From positions 271,987-335,986 of the forward strand of contig NZ_CP109010.1 in assembly GCF_036226685.1 (NCBI RefSeq): a DNA stretch of 64,000 nucleotides. The letters are read 5' to 3'. Below the pieces are notes generated by a model. The model searched no databases. It saw only the letters and a list, made by a program, of their open reading frames with translations, and had not been told where the DNA came from. Source of the DNA: Streptomyces sp. NBC_00690 (GTDB lineage: Bacteria > Actinomycetota > Actinomycetes > Streptomycetales > Streptomycetaceae). This document shows, in pieces, positions 16,832 through 25,372 of this stretch (the first letter of the stretch is position 1; each line of letters begins with the position of its first letter). Position numbers and translations under genes: made by a program.

Positions 16832-17716
16832 ATGTCGTCCCTGGTCCCCGATCGGGCTGCTGTGGTGGCGCATTTCGGTGTGGATGGGCTCCGCCGCTTG
16901 GAGCCTGGCTGGTTGCGAGGAGCAATGCTTCCTGAGGCGGCTCGGGGGTTGCTGGAAGCAACGGGTGTACCTCGGAGCGTCGGCTTCTACTTCCGAGCCC
17001 CTGCCGACGATGAGCCAGGGACGCTGGGGTCCTTCGCCGCTCACAGGGCCAGGCCAGACCCGCCAGCCGTGATGGCTGCGTGGCCGCGGATTGGTGGCGA
17101 CGGCATGGCCGATCTATGCGCGCGCCCCGACGGTGCGGTCCAGGCCGTCATGCCGACCGACGTGGGCAGCGACCGCTTCGTTAGCTCCAGCCTTGAAAGC
17201 CTCAACGCTTCTCTGCTGGTGTTGGACCGAGAGCTGCCGGTCATTGCGACCGCCTCGGGGCTGGCCGAGGCGGCTTCTGCATTCCGTGAGTTGCACCAGA
17301 AGCTGCGGGAAATCGATACGGCGGCGTTCAGTGATCGGGAGAACTGGTGGCCCCGGGTTCTGGACGATGTCCGGCACACCCTGAACTTCCCATTCTCAGC
17401 GACTTTCGAGTACGTCGATGGCTCGGGTGGGAAGCGGGTGGTGACCGAGTCGACAGGCCCGGGGCAGCCGCATCCTGAGGAGATGGTGTGGCGGCGCCTT
17501 GTGGGGGAGGGCGTGAGTCCGGGGCAGGTGCGGCGGGTTTACTGCGAGCTGGAGCCGTGTCTGATGCCGGGCCACTACTGCGCGGTATGGATGCAGCAGA
17601 CCTTCCCGGACGCGCAGTTCTCCCACTCTTTCGACTATGGAGATACGGCGGTTTCCCGTGAGGAAGGCTTCAAGGAACTGATCGTGCACGCGGCTCGGCA
17701 GGCTCGGGGCCGGTGA
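16832..17716 (+). CDS. SUKH-4 domain fused to a nucleic-acid deaminase-like domain
   Basis: A 294-aa protein. Residues ~1-180 match the SUKH-4 immunity fold (LPEAARGLLEATGVPRSVGF, then YFRAP; DGAVQAVMPTDVGSDRFVSS, SLESLNASLLVLDRELP). Residues ~190-290 resemble the XOO_2897-type deaminase: the zinc ligand and proton-shuttle pair HPE in GPGQPHPEEMVW, then RVYCELEPCLMPGHYCAVW with the PC...C zinc cysteines, and FSHSFDYGDTAVSREEGF. ATG 16832 is preferred because GAGG lies 5 nt before it; GTG 16829 is possible. It overlaps the STAND gene by 4 nt (GTGA). A fused immunity and toxin-type domain may act as a regulated effector. Confidence 0.75.
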   Translation: MSSLVPDRAAVVAHFGVDGLRRLEPGWLRGAMLPEAARGLLEATGVPRSVGFYFRAPADDEPGTLGSFAAHRARPDPPAVMAAWPRIGGDGMADLCARPDGAVQAVMPTDVGSDRFVSSSLESLNASLLVLDRELPVIATASGLAEAASAFRELHQKLREIDTAAFSDRENWWPRVLDDVRHTLNFPFSATFEYVDGSGGKRVVTESTGPGQPHPEEMVWRRLVGEGVSPGQVRRVYCELEPCLMPGHYCAVWMQQTFPDAQFSHSFDYGDTAVSREEGFKELIVHAARQARGR

Positions 17717-19383
17717 TGATGTGGGAGCGCCCGGTTGCGGGCAGGGAGCCGGCTGCGGCTGCGCTGCTGGGGTGGCTTGCAGATCCGCAGGCTCCGCGAA
17801 TATGCGTGGTGTCCGGGTCGCCGGGGTGTGGCAAGACCACTCTGCTGGCCTGGCTGGTACGACACGCCAGCCAGGCGGATGTGCCGGCGGAGCGGGCTGT
17901 CCACGCTGTGGTGCCCGGCGGCACGGACGATGTGCGCAGTGTGGTGTGGGCGGTGGCCGAACAGCTCGGTGCGGTGGCGCGGGCACCCGGCGAGCTCGTA
18001 GCGGTGTTGGCCGCTGATCGTCGCCGTACGGTCATCGTGCTCCCCGACGTCCGGGCTGCTGCGGTGGCGGAACTCGCGGTGGCTCTCGCCGATCTGACGC
18101 ATCTGCGTCTCGTGGTGGAGGCATCCACGGGTAGTACCGCGCACCAGTTCCTCACCAGCGGGGCTGGTGTCGCGGAGCTGGATCTGGATCTACCGCAATG
18201 GCGCGACGAGCAGCGCTACCGCCAGTGGCGGGCGGCAAAGCCGCACGATGACGCGGCAGCTGATGCAACGCCGCCGGTGACGGTGGATCTCGCCGATCCT
18301 GCCGCCTTGTGTGCGGCTGACCCGTGGGCGGTCACCGCCGCCTGCGAGGCGCTATCGGACACGGATACCGCAGAGGTACGCGCCGGATGGATACGGGCGG
18401 GGCAGTCCCTCCAATGGGACCAGAGCCCCGCGTCCCGCGCGCTCGTACTCCTGGCGGCGTTGGGGGAGGGCGCAGACGAGCAGGTCAGAGGGGTGCTGGC
18501 CGCGTTGGCGGAAGGTATGCCGTGGCGTGTGGAGTGGGGTCGGCACAAGGGTGACCGAACTCCGCCCTGGCCGGGCCCCGTCGCCGCGCTCGCCCTGGTC
18601 GTAGGCGCTGTAGACCCGTGTGTTCTCGCGGCGGACCCTTTCGGAGTTGTCCGGAAGGTCGGCCTTGACGACGCTAAGGCTGAGGGCCGGCGGGGCACAA
18701 CGGGCGGGCAGCTCAACGCGATATGCGCACTCCCGGACGGCACCGTGCTCGTCCTGGACGATGTAGGAGCGGTGCGGGCCCACCCCTGGGGCCCTCGACC
18801 GGTAGCAGGTCTCGCAGCCCTCTTGGACGAAGGCCCGACCGCTACGAACGCCCTGATCGAAGCCCTGCCGCCCGTTGCGGGCACCGCCCTGGCATGGGCA
18901 GCCGGCCCAGCAGCAGGAGTGGTCGCGGTCGGGGACACGGAAGGCACCGTGCACGCCGTCGGCAAAGCAGCCAACGCCGTACGCCTCCACCAGGGCCGGG
19001 TCACCGCCCTGGCCGGCATCGGACTGCCAACGAGCAACCAGGGCACGCTGATTCCGCTGTTCTACAGCGGCGGCGAGGACGGCACGGTGCGCGCATGGGC
19101 ACCAGGAAGCGATCCCATGCCTTCCCCACTGGTGAGACGGCCCTTCCCCGTGGTCGCCCTCAGTGCCGCTCCTGCGGGCGACGGTGCTGCGGTCGCAGTC
19201 GCCTGGGCGGACGGACTCGTCCAACTCCTCCTCGATGGCCCTGTACCGGTACGGGAGTTCCGGCCGGGCGCACCGGTGCGAGCGCTGACTCTGGCAGCGG
19301 ACCTGTCCCTCGTTATCGGCCTCGACGAAAGCCTCATCCGCCTCACACCACGCCCCGCACAGCATGAACAACCATCCCCGTGA
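17713..19383 (+). CDS. STAND-like P-loop ATPase with WD40-type repeats
   Basis: A 556-aa soluble protein. Residues ~30-50 carry a Walker A loop (VVSGSPGCGKTTLLAWLV) and RRTVIVLPDVRA gives a Walker B strand. A helical region follows, and from ~330 to the end there are WD40/propeller-type blades (ICALPDGTVLVLDDVGAVRA, VAVGDTEGTVHAVGKAANA, YSGGEDGTVRAWAPGSDP). Translationally coupled to the upstream SUKH/deaminase gene and followed by a terminator, forming a two-gene operon. STAND proteins work as switches that assemble on a trigger; here the coupled deaminase-like protein would be the effector (inference). Confidence 0.75.
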   Translation: MMMWERPVAGREPAAAALLGWLADPQAPRICVVSGSPGCGKTTLLAWLVRHASQADVPAERAVHAVVPGGTDDVRSVVWAVAEQLGAVARAPGELVAVLAADRRRTVIVLPDVRAAAVAELAVALADLTHLRLVVEASTGSTAHQFLTSGAGVAELDLDLPQWRDEQRYRQWRAAKPHDDAAADATPPVTVDLADPAALCAADPWAVTAACEALSDTDTAEVRAGWIRAGQSLQWDQSPASRALVLLAALGEGADEQVRGVLAALAEGMPWRVEWGRHKGDRTPPWPGPVAALALVVGAVDPCVLAADPFGVVRKVGLDDAKAEGRRGTTGGQLNAICALPDGTVLVLDDVGAVRAHPWGPRPVAGLAALLDEGPTATNALIEALPPVAGTALAWAAGPAAGVVAVGDTEGTVHAVGKAANAVRLHQGRVTALAGIGLPTSNQGTLIPLFYSGGEDGTVRAWAPGSDPMPSPLVRRPFPVVALSAAPAGDGAAVAVAWADGLVQLLLDGPVPVREFRPGAPVRALTLAADLSLVIGLDESLIRLTPRPAQHEQPSP

Positions 19384-19392
19384 CCAGGCACA

Positions 19393-19414
19393 GGCGGCTA
19401 CCGCGGTAGCCGCC
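19393..19414 (+). terminator. Hairpin terminator with downstream T run
   Basis: GGCGGCTACC-GC-GGTAGCCGCC, a perfect 10-bp stem 9 nt after the stop of the STAND gene, followed by CACGATTTTG. Confidence 0.75.
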
Positions 19415-19423
19415 CACGATTTT

Positions 19424-19455
19424 GCCTTGACGATGCCTCAACACATCGTCAAGGC
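19424..19455. promoter_or_regulatory. 12-bp perfect inverted repeat upstream of toxin gene
   Basis: GCCTTGACGATG-8 nt-CATCGTCAAGGC ends 31 bp before the toxin start. It could be a second terminator or an operator of the toxin-immunity pair. Confidence 0.5.
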
Positions 19456-19486
19456 TCCAAGTTGAACTCGATCGCATGGGGGGATC

Positions 19487-21004
19487 GTGGGAAAACAGCT
19501 GCCCGAAGACCTCGTCGAAGTCCTGAACCTGATAGGCATCGACTGGCCACAGATCGACGAAGACGAAGTCAAAGCATCCGCCAAGGACTACCGAACCCTC
19601 GCCGACGGCATCCGGGACGCGATCAAAGAAGGCAACAACGCCTGCTCCCACCTCGTCGCCGGCAAGAGCAAGGGCGAGACGGTCACCGCGATCGACCGCC
19701 GCTGGGGCGCACTCACCACCCGCAACCTGACCGTCTTCGCTGACCGGTGCGATGACCTCGCCGGCGCCCTGGACGACTGCGCCGCGTTGATCCTCGGCTG
19801 CAAAGTGGCCATCATCGCGGAGCTCTCCGCTACCGCCGCCGTCGCAACCGCGGGGGTCGTGGGGATGTTCTTCACCTTCGGTGCGAGCGGCTTACTCTCC
19901 GCGGCCGCGATCGCTGCGGCGCGACTGCTGGTCCAGGAGGCGATCGACTACGCAATCGAGCAGATCACGTCGATCGTCACGGACAAGATCGAAGCGAAAG
20001 TCCTCGCCCAGATCGACAAGCTCTTCACCGACGGCCCCGGCGGTGGTGCCACCTACGACGTCATGCCTTCCGGCAGCGCGGGCATGGCCCAAGACCTCGT
20101 CCTGGAATTCTCAGAGTTCGAGCTCGCCGCGGGCGACTACCACAAGACCGCCAACAACTTCGACAAGAAGAAGACCGGGTTCAAAGACGGCGGCGCCGGG
20201 CGTAAAACGTCGGTCAAAAAGGATAGCCGATTTCACAAACTGGCCACGGCCATGGACCGGGCCGAGGACGCGGTCGAGAAAAAAGCCGACGACATGGTCA
20301 AGACCCTCGAAGACCACGGCGGAAAGATCGACAAATCCAAAGACAGCCACAAGGAGAACGAAGACCGCCGAAAACGCGACTTCGAGAACTGTGACAAGCA
20401 CGGCGATGACGACGAAGTGCCGATGTACATCCTCAATCTCGACGGAACGGTGGATAAACTCCTTCCCAATGGTTCCATAGACCCGAAAGGGTTGGACAGC
20501 AACGACAAGCTGAACTTGGCCGGCGTCATAGAGAACGGGAAGGTATGGAGGCCCCAGAGCGACTCCGACCGAACAAAGTGGAATACTCCCACCGGCCACA
20601 CGGGAACGGTTAACTCCACCAAGATCAACCCTGCTACCGATGACCTAGCCAGAGCAACTCAACTCGCTCGCGAAGCACACAACTACTACCAAGGAAAGAA
20701 CTATGCCGCCGGCCGCTACATCGACCCCGCCAGTGGGCGCCAGTCCATACTCATCGGCCGGAGCGACGGCAGCTACCACTCGGAGAAGATAATCGGCCAC
20801 CCTCTACTCAAAGCAGGCAAGCAATCAGGCCTCACGGAACTCTTCACCGAACGAGAACCCTGCCAACTAAGCCCCAGATGCAACCGATGGCTTGATGCCT
20901 ACTTCTCTTCAACCAAAGTCACACACGCGGCCGACTACGACCAAAGCCAGCCCAAAACAAGAAACGATGAACATAAAGAGTATTTGCGAAAAATCAAGCC
21001 ATAG
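19487..21004 (+). CDS. Polymorphic toxin, WXG-like N-terminus and deaminase-like C-terminus
   Basis: A 505-aa protein with no Sec signal. Residues 1-110 are a helical ESAT-6/WXG100-like hairpin (GIDWPQIDEDEVKASAKDYR; ALTTRNLTVFADRCDDL). Residues ~105-150 are hydrophobic and Ala/Gly-rich (AELSATAAVATAGVVGMFF). A long charged Lys-rich linker follows. The last ~100 residues look like a nucleic-acid deaminase: RQSILIGRSDGSYHSEKIIG (H-[AS]-E motif), ELFTEREPCQLSPRC (PC...C zinc cysteines) and KVTHAADYDQ. The architecture fits an ESX/type VII-exported toxin, although no ESX genes are in the window. Its immunity gene follows. Confidence 0.75.
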   Translation: MGKQLPEDLVEVLNLIGIDWPQIDEDEVKASAKDYRTLADGIRDAIKEGNNACSHLVAGKSKGETVTAIDRRWGALTTRNLTVFADRCDDLAGALDDCAALILGCKVAIIAELSATAAVATAGVVGMFFTFGASGLLSAAAIAAARLLVQEAIDYAIEQITSIVTDKIEAKVLAQIDKLFTDGPGGGATYDVMPSGSAGMAQDLVLEFSEFELAAGDYHKTANNFDKKKTGFKDGGAGRKTSVKKDSRFHKLATAMDRAEDAVEKKADDMVKTLEDHGGKIDKSKDSHKENEDRRKRDFENCDKHGDDDEVPMYILNLDGTVDKLLPNGSIDPKGLDSNDKLNLAGVIENGKVWRPQSDSDRTKWNTPTGHTGTVNSTKINPATDDLARATQLAREAHNYYQGKNYAAGRYIDPASGRQSILIGRSDGSYHSEKIIGHPLLKAGKQSGLTELFTEREPCQLSPRCNRWLDAYFSSTKVTHAADYDQSQPKTRNDEHKEYLRKIKP

Positions 21005-21031
21005 CCCTTCGGTTGAAGTAGGATTGTGACC

Positions 21032-21583
21032 ATGAATTATCCAGTCACCATGCAGGACCTTATCCGCCTCTACGGTATCGACAACATTGTCCTGTTCCCT
21101 CAGGCTCCAGACGTCACACAAGGCACAACCGCCAGCTATCTCGCCTCAGTCGGACTGCCCCATGACCGAGTATTCACGTCTCGAACTAACCCTGAAGGTA
21201 AACGAGTTCCATTTGAAGTCGGACCACGACGCGATCTCACAGGTGACACCTACCCACCCGAAAGCCGCAACTGGCACGTCCTCGGCTACCTCCCTGCCGC
21301 ACTGGTCGCCATCGACCCATCCTCAGGGAAGATCTACGCTTTCCCTGAAGGGGACAGCGAATACCAACTCCTCCATCGCGATGTTCAATCTCTGGTCTTC
21401 TGCCTAGCCGAATTTAACAAAGTAGACAAAATCTATCGAGCCGCGTACCCCGACACGCCAGACGTCGAAGCTCTCGTAGAAGAATTCCGCGAGACGATCA
21501 GCGCCGTAGACGCGACTCCCTTCGAAAACGCGGAGTCAGAGTGGAATCGCATTCTCGATGAGATTCTCGATGAGATGTGGTAA
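21032..21583 (+). CDS. SUKH-4 family immunity protein
   Basis: A 183-aa protein. ATG 21032 lies 9 nt after TAGGA; GTG 21026 is an alternative. SUKH features: MQDLIRLYGIDNIVLFPQA, ASVGLPHDRVFTSRTNP, NWHVLGYLPAALVAIDPSSG, KIYAFPEGDSEYQLLHRDVQ, SLVFCLAEFNKV. It starts 27 nt after the toxin stop on the same strand, the classical toxin-immunity order. The base composition is less GC-rich than its surroundings. It should neutralise the deaminase-like toxin at 19487 (inference from position and family). Confidence 0.85.
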   Translation: MNYPVTMQDLIRLYGIDNIVLFPQAPDVTQGTTASYLASVGLPHDRVFTSRTNPEGKRVPFEVGPRRDLTGDTYPPESRNWHVLGYLPAALVAIDPSSGKIYAFPEGDSEYQLLHRDVQSLVFCLAEFNKVDKIYRAAYPDTPDVEALVEEFRETISAVDATPFENAESEWNRILDEILDEMW

Positions 21584-22124
21584 CCGCCCCAACGGCAATC
21601 AGATCTGAGCCCTGGGGCAAGCACGTCCCTGACCGCAGGAAGACGCAGACAAACCTCCCCGACTACTACCTCAAAAACAGCGGAATTTGGAAGTCATCTG
21701 CTGGACAGCCCCTAGACCGGGGTCACCGACCGAGGAAGCGGAACCCGCTCGGACGGCGGGGCATCATAAAGACCGACCGTGGCAGTATCACAGGCCGATT
21801 CGTGACCGGAACTGGTGGTCATTGCCTCGGCGATCAGGGCAACAGCGCGAAGACCCACGTCGGTAAGCCCCGCGGGAGTGACCCTGGAGCGAAGGCTGGC
21901 GGTCAGGCGAACCGTTCGCCGGTGTCGAAGGCCCGATCTCACCCACGGCGTACGAGCCTCAGACCTGTTCCGATGTCGCTACCACGGCGTTGAGAACTCC
22001 TGACGAAATAATCTCCGAGGTGGTCGGACTATTTCGGGAGCTTTGAACGAGGGTTCGGGGTGATTCGGCGAAGCCGAGGACGAGCTTATGGGCGCGGACC
22101 CGGCTCCACATCCGTCAGGATTTT
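21584..22124. other. No supported gene
   Basis: Short open frames exist but none shows family features, a ribosome site or conserved motifs. Confidence 0.4.
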
Positions 22125-22409
22125 CTAGAGCCAGGACGCCCCCGGCGGTTGTGGCCTGTTCATGCGACGGACTATCGCGGCCCCTATGATCGCACCGAGA
22201 CCGCCAGCCACCTTGTGGGCGCCTTTGATTCCGCTACGCCGAGCACTTTCGTGCTCCTCCAACGTCGTGTTGAGCCTGCGCTTCTTGATTTCGGCAGAAG
22301 CCATACCAATGCCCCCAATGACGGTCTGCCCAGCAGGCGTCTTGGAAAATTCTTGCAACGCCTTCGCAACGCCAACAGCGGCAGCAATGATCGGTAACAC
22401 AACCCTCAC
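22125..22409 (-). CDS. Small hydrophobic/glycine-rich hypothetical protein
   Basis: A 94-aa protein beginning with a hydrophobic segment (VVLPIIAAAVGVAKALQEF), then GQTVIGGIGMASAEIKKRRL and a second Gly-rich segment (HKVAGGLGAIIGAAIVRRM) like a glycine zipper. GTG 22409 follows GAAGAGG; GTG 22400 is also possible. It stands alone. No family recognised; a small membrane-associated protein is likely. Confidence 0.5.
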   Translation of the reverse strand: MRVVLPIIAAAVGVAKALQEFSKTPAGQTVIGGIGMASAEIKKRRLNTTLEEHESARRSGIKGAHKVAGGLGAIIGAAIVRRMNRPQPPGASWL

Positions 22410-22864
22410 CCTCTTCCATTTACGCCACCTGCTTCAGGTAGGCAATACAGTCCAGGGTAGCCCAACTTGCCCTATATCAGAGGCTGAAGAGATCCCCTGA
22501 TAAAACCCCTAAGGGATCAGTAAGGGGCCATCCGAATATCATCCACCCCCTGAGTCACTAGGGGCCTTTCTCGTGTCTGGAGTCTCCCCCTTGGCACGCA
22601 TACCCAGCGCCCGTGGCACCCTGACAATCTATTGATCCGTCGTCGCGAAGCCGGGAGAGTTGCGGTCAACTAGGGGGGCTTGAAAAGCGCGAGCGCCTTG
22701 AGGAGCAGGTCGAGCACGCCGTTGCCGCCCGCTCTCGCGTTCCCTCTCGGCTCCGTACCGACCACGGTGTCGCCGTCAGGGCGGGGTGTTCGACGTCCCT
22801 GACGGGGGCTCCGCTGCCCGAGTGCAGCGACTCGCGATCCGGACGTGGGTGCGAAGATGCGGTC
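22410..22864. other. Intergenic, no supported gene
   Basis: Holds a weak hairpin CCCCT-8 nt-AGGGG at 22547-22564 followed by CCTTTCT. No coding frame is convincing. Confidence 0.35.
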
Positions 22865-23161
22865 GTGGTGACAGACGCCGAGTGGACCCGGATTCGGAGG
22901 GACCTGCGCTTCGGGCAAGTTTTCGAGGGCACAGTCGTGCAGGTTCCCCGGCCCGGTGGGATCGGGATCTTCGTGGACATCGGCCTGAGCGGCGGAGGCT
23001 TCATCGACGTCCTGCTGCTTCCGGAAAGGAGCAGTGACTGGCCGACGGCAGGCACGGTTGCAGATTTCGAGATCTGGTGGGCAGACAGCCGCCAACGTGC
23101 GCCTGGCATCCCTGCACGGTCCAGACCTACGGGCCCGGGACCTGCTGGCCGAGGTCAGTAG
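22865..23161 (+). CDS. S1-domain protein, probable frameshift near its end
   Basis: A 98-aa frame with an S1/OB-fold core: FGQVFEGTVVQVPRPGGIGI, FVDIGLSGGGFIDVLLLPER and ADFEIWWADSR. S1 domains bind single-stranded RNA; short relatives occur next to SUKH genes. After ADSR the frame turns Pro/Arg-rich. Shifting by one base at about 23093-23097 gives the more protein-like NVRLASLHGPDLRARDLLAE, ending near 23210. Either the gene is frameshifted or the base call is wrong. It converges on the SUKH-4 gene and overlaps its end. Confidence 0.6.
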   Translation: MVTDAEWTRIRRDLRFGQVFEGTVVQVPRPGGIGIFVDIGLSGGGFIDVLLLPERSSDWPTAGTVADFEIWWADSRQRAPGIPARSRPTGPGPAGRGQ

Positions 23162-23715
23162 AGCCAGCGGTCCAGGAGCCCTGGCCAGAGAAACCCCTCG
23201 TAGCCGCTGAAGGCCGCCGGGTCGATCTCCTTCAGCTCCTCGGCCAGCCGGTTCAGCTCGGCAAAAGCCCGCTCTTCCTCCTCCTCAGAGAAGTACTCCT
23301 CGGGACCGTCAGGCTCGCTGAGAAGCTCAGAGGCTGTGACGCGGCTGCCGTAGTGGTGAAGGACGTCGAGCCACAGGCCGACACCCGAGTTGGCGAACCA
23401 CGCCTCCCCGTCCGGCATGACGAAGTAGACCGCCCCGGTCTCCGGCTCGACGCCGAACGATGACCGCTCGGCCGGCTCATTAGGGTCCGCCTGCTCGGTG
23501 AGACGGTAGAGCGGACCTCGGGATGAGAGCAGGGTCGGCTCAGCCTCGCTCTGCATCACGACTCGTTCGATGAGGCGCGGAGCTACCGGGATGCCCACCT
23601 CGACAAGCTGCGCCTTCGCGGAGTCCGGGATGCACCAGTCGCTCACCATGTCCCGTCCGGCTCGCGTGACATGCCCCAGACCGGCCCACTCGGTCAGCTG
23701 GTCGTACGTCGCCAT
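23155..23715 (-). CDS. SUKH-4 family immunity protein
   Basis: A 186-aa protein: MATYDQLTEWAGLGHVTRAG, AQLVEVGIPVAPRLIERVVM, AERSSFGVEPETGAVYFVMP, DGEAWFANSGVGLWLDVLHH, then an acidic EEYFSEEEEERAF segment and IDPAAFSGYEGFLWPGLLDR. These are the SUKH-4 landmarks also seen at 16832 and 21032. No toxin gene is adjacent, so it is an orphan immunity gene or a spare for relatives' toxins. It converges with the S1 gene. Confidence 0.8.
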   Translation of the reverse strand: MATYDQLTEWAGLGHVTRAGRDMVSDWCIPDSAKAQLVEVGIPVAPRLIERVVMQSEAEPTLLSSRGPLYRLTEQADPNEPAERSSFGVEPETGAVYFVMPDGEAWFANSGVGLWLDVLHHYGSRVTASELLSEPDGPEEYFSEEEEERAFAELNRLAEELKEIDPAAFSGYEGFLWPGLLDRWLY

Positions 23716-23800
23716 TGAACGGTCCTCTTCCGCCGACTGTGCTCCTGGCCCTATCGAGCCAGCCTCAGGTCAGAGCATGGCCGCATTTGCGGGACAGCCC

Positions 23801-23980
23801 TTAGAAGTGCTGCTCGGCCCAGATGGCGATGAGGGTGACGGCTCCTGTGCCGATGCCGTAGCAGGCGCCATGGAGCATGTGCATGGTCGCGGTCCGACGG
23901 TGGCGAGCAGTGCGTCGGGCGATGTGCCTTGCGCGGGTGATTGCCTTGCGCCAGAGCGGCGGGCCGGGGCTAGGGTGCAT
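23801..23980 (-). CDS. Small basic protein with C-terminal membrane segment
   Basis: A 59-aa protein. ATG 23980 follows a run of G (GGGGGAAC). The N-terminal half is very basic (WRKAITRARHIARRTARHRR) and the C-terminus is hydrophobic (MHMLHGACYGIGTGAVTLIA). Lies downstream of the 24090 gene beyond a terminator. Function unknown. Confidence 0.45.
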   Translation of the reverse strand: MHPSPGPPLWRKAITRARHIARRTARHRRTATMHMLHGACYGIGTGAVTLIAIWAEQHF

Positions 23981-24014
23981 GACGGATGTTCCCCCTTTTG
24001 TCTGGGGTGTTGTT

Positions 24015-24071
24015 GAGGGAGCCCGCCGGGCCTGTTGGCCTCGGAAACCGGTGGCCCGGTCGGGCTCCCTC
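24015..24071 (-). terminator. Long hairpin terminator
   Basis: GAGGGAGCCCG...CGGGCTCCCTC with inner GGGCC/GGCCC pairing, 19 nt downstream of the stop of the 24090 gene. Confidence 0.7.
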
Positions 24072-24089
24072 TCTTTGTGTGTTGTTGGG

Positions 24090-24779
24090 TTAGGTGCGGC
24101 GTGCGAAGAACTCGTAGAGGCGATCAACGAGACGCTGGTCGGGGCGGCGGACGATGACGCAGGGCGAGCCGACGCTGCGGGATGCGAGCCGGTCGACTTC
24201 CCCTTCGAGGCGCCCGGTAGGGGCGGTGGCGTCGGAGCCGTGGCGGCGTACGTAGCGGGCGACGGCTTCCAAGCCTTCGATGAACGCGTCGTCCGGTGGC
24301 GAGCTGTCGTTGGTGGTGGAGTCGGTGAGCTGGTGGTACCAGTGCCTGGCTTCTCGGGGTTCGCCGAGGTGAGTGTGGTGGAGGTGGAGGCAATAGGCGG
24401 CGGCTCGACTGTCCGCGCCAGCCGCGAGTTGCCACCAAAATTGGGCGGACTCGTGATGCCCGGTCAGGTAGAGCAGGCAGGCATAGACCAGGGCCCCTTC
24501 GACATCGAGTGCGTCCTCCTCCAGGAGACGAGCACTCTGTTCGGGGCCTTCGGCGAGGCGATCGACATGGAGCGCGGAGCCGGGCCCGTTCAAGATCCAC
24601 CGGGAAACGGTGGCCAGGCGCTCTCGGGCCTTGGCAGAGCGGTCCATGTCCGGTGGCGGGGAAGCGGCCTGGGGGGCGTCGGCCGCCAGGCGCCGCAGAG
24701 CAGCGCCGATATCGAAGGTGGTGGGGGAAGTAGTGGGTATGGCAGCGTCCGCGAGGATGTCATCGATGGTGCGGGTCAC
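24090..24779 (-). CDS. Sigma-factor-linked hypothetical protein
   Basis: A 229-aa protein. The N-terminus (TRTIDDILADAAIPTTSPTT) is a short linker. The body is helical with TPR-like or Sel1-like character (LEEDALDVEGALVYACLLYL, TGHHESAQFWWQLAAGADSR, LHHTHLGEPREARHWYHQL). No membrane helix or zinc motif, so it is not a classical anti-sigma factor. Its GTG start overlaps the stop of the sigma-like gene by 4 nt, so both are made together. I know such pairs from Streptomyces genomes; the role is unproven. Confidence 0.7.
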   Translation of the reverse strand: MTRTIDDILADAAIPTTSPTTFDIGAALRRLAADAPQAASPPPDMDRSAKARERLATVSRWILNGPGSALHVDRLAEGPEQSARLLEEDALDVEGALVYACLLYLTGHHESAQFWWQLAAGADSRAAAYCLHLHHTHLGEPREARHWYHQLTDSTTNDSSPPDDAFIEGLEAVARYVRRHGSDATAPTGRLEGEVDRLASRSVGSPCVIVRRPDQRLVDRLYEFFARRT

Positions 24780-25372
24780 GGTGCGCGTTCCTTTCCGGTC
24801 ATGTTCCTGCCGGGCGCTCCGGGCAGCTTGAGGTGTACTCGCAGGCGTTCTTTGCCTTTGCGGCCGTGGTAGTCAACGGTGCGTTCGTCCAGGCCCATGA
24901 AGCGCGCGATCCGACTGGTCGGGTAGCCCATGAGATGGCGCATCACGATGACGTGGAACTGCCGGGTGGGGAGCTGGGTGATTGCCTCATAGAGGCCGTG
25001 TGAGCCCTCGGCGATCTCCAGCTCGTTCCTGATCGCCCGCAGGGCCTGGGTTATAGGCCCGTTGATGACGAACGCGGGATCGCGGCCGTCGCGTTCAAGA
25101 CGAGCGGTGACTTGGCGATGCAACACGGCGAGAGTCCGCTGCTCCAGGTCGCCCTCGCGCAGGAGACCGTCCCAGCCGGCGAGGATTTCGAGGAAGACGC
25201 GGTGGACGGTCTCCTCCGCGGCGGTGCGGGTGCCGAGGTGGAGTTCGGCGAAGGTGTGGAAGAACTCTTGATGCGTCAGATAGAACGCTTCGTAGTCCAA
25301 GGGCAGGGGCAGGGCCGCGTCCACGGGTTGTGGGTGGCCGCCGTCGTGGGGCGATACGCCGGGGTCGTTCAC
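24776..25372 (-). CDS. ECF-type RNA polymerase sigma factor
   Basis: A 198-aa protein. GTG 25372 is chosen because CTGGAGG lies 5 nt upstream. Sigma-2-like helices come first (PLDYEAFYLTHQEFFHTFAE, RTAAEETVHRVFLEILAGW). The sigma-4 domain follows: LYEAITQLPTRQFHVIVMRH, LMGYPTSRIARFMGLDERTV, DYHGRKGKERLRVHL, with DERTVDYHGRKGKERL as the -35-contacting HTH. Region 2 is less typical than region 4, so a SigE-like relation is tentative. Targets are unknown. Confidence 0.75.
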   Translation of the reverse strand: MNDPGVSPHDGGHPQPVDAALPLPLDYEAFYLTHQEFFHTFAELHLGTRTAAEETVHRVFLEILAGWDGLLREGDLEQRTLAVLHRQVTARLERDGRDPAFVINGPITQALRAIRNELEIAEGSHGLYEAITQLPTRQFHVIVMRHLMGYPTSRIARFMGLDERTVDYHGRKGKERLRVHLKLPGAPGRNMTGKERAP

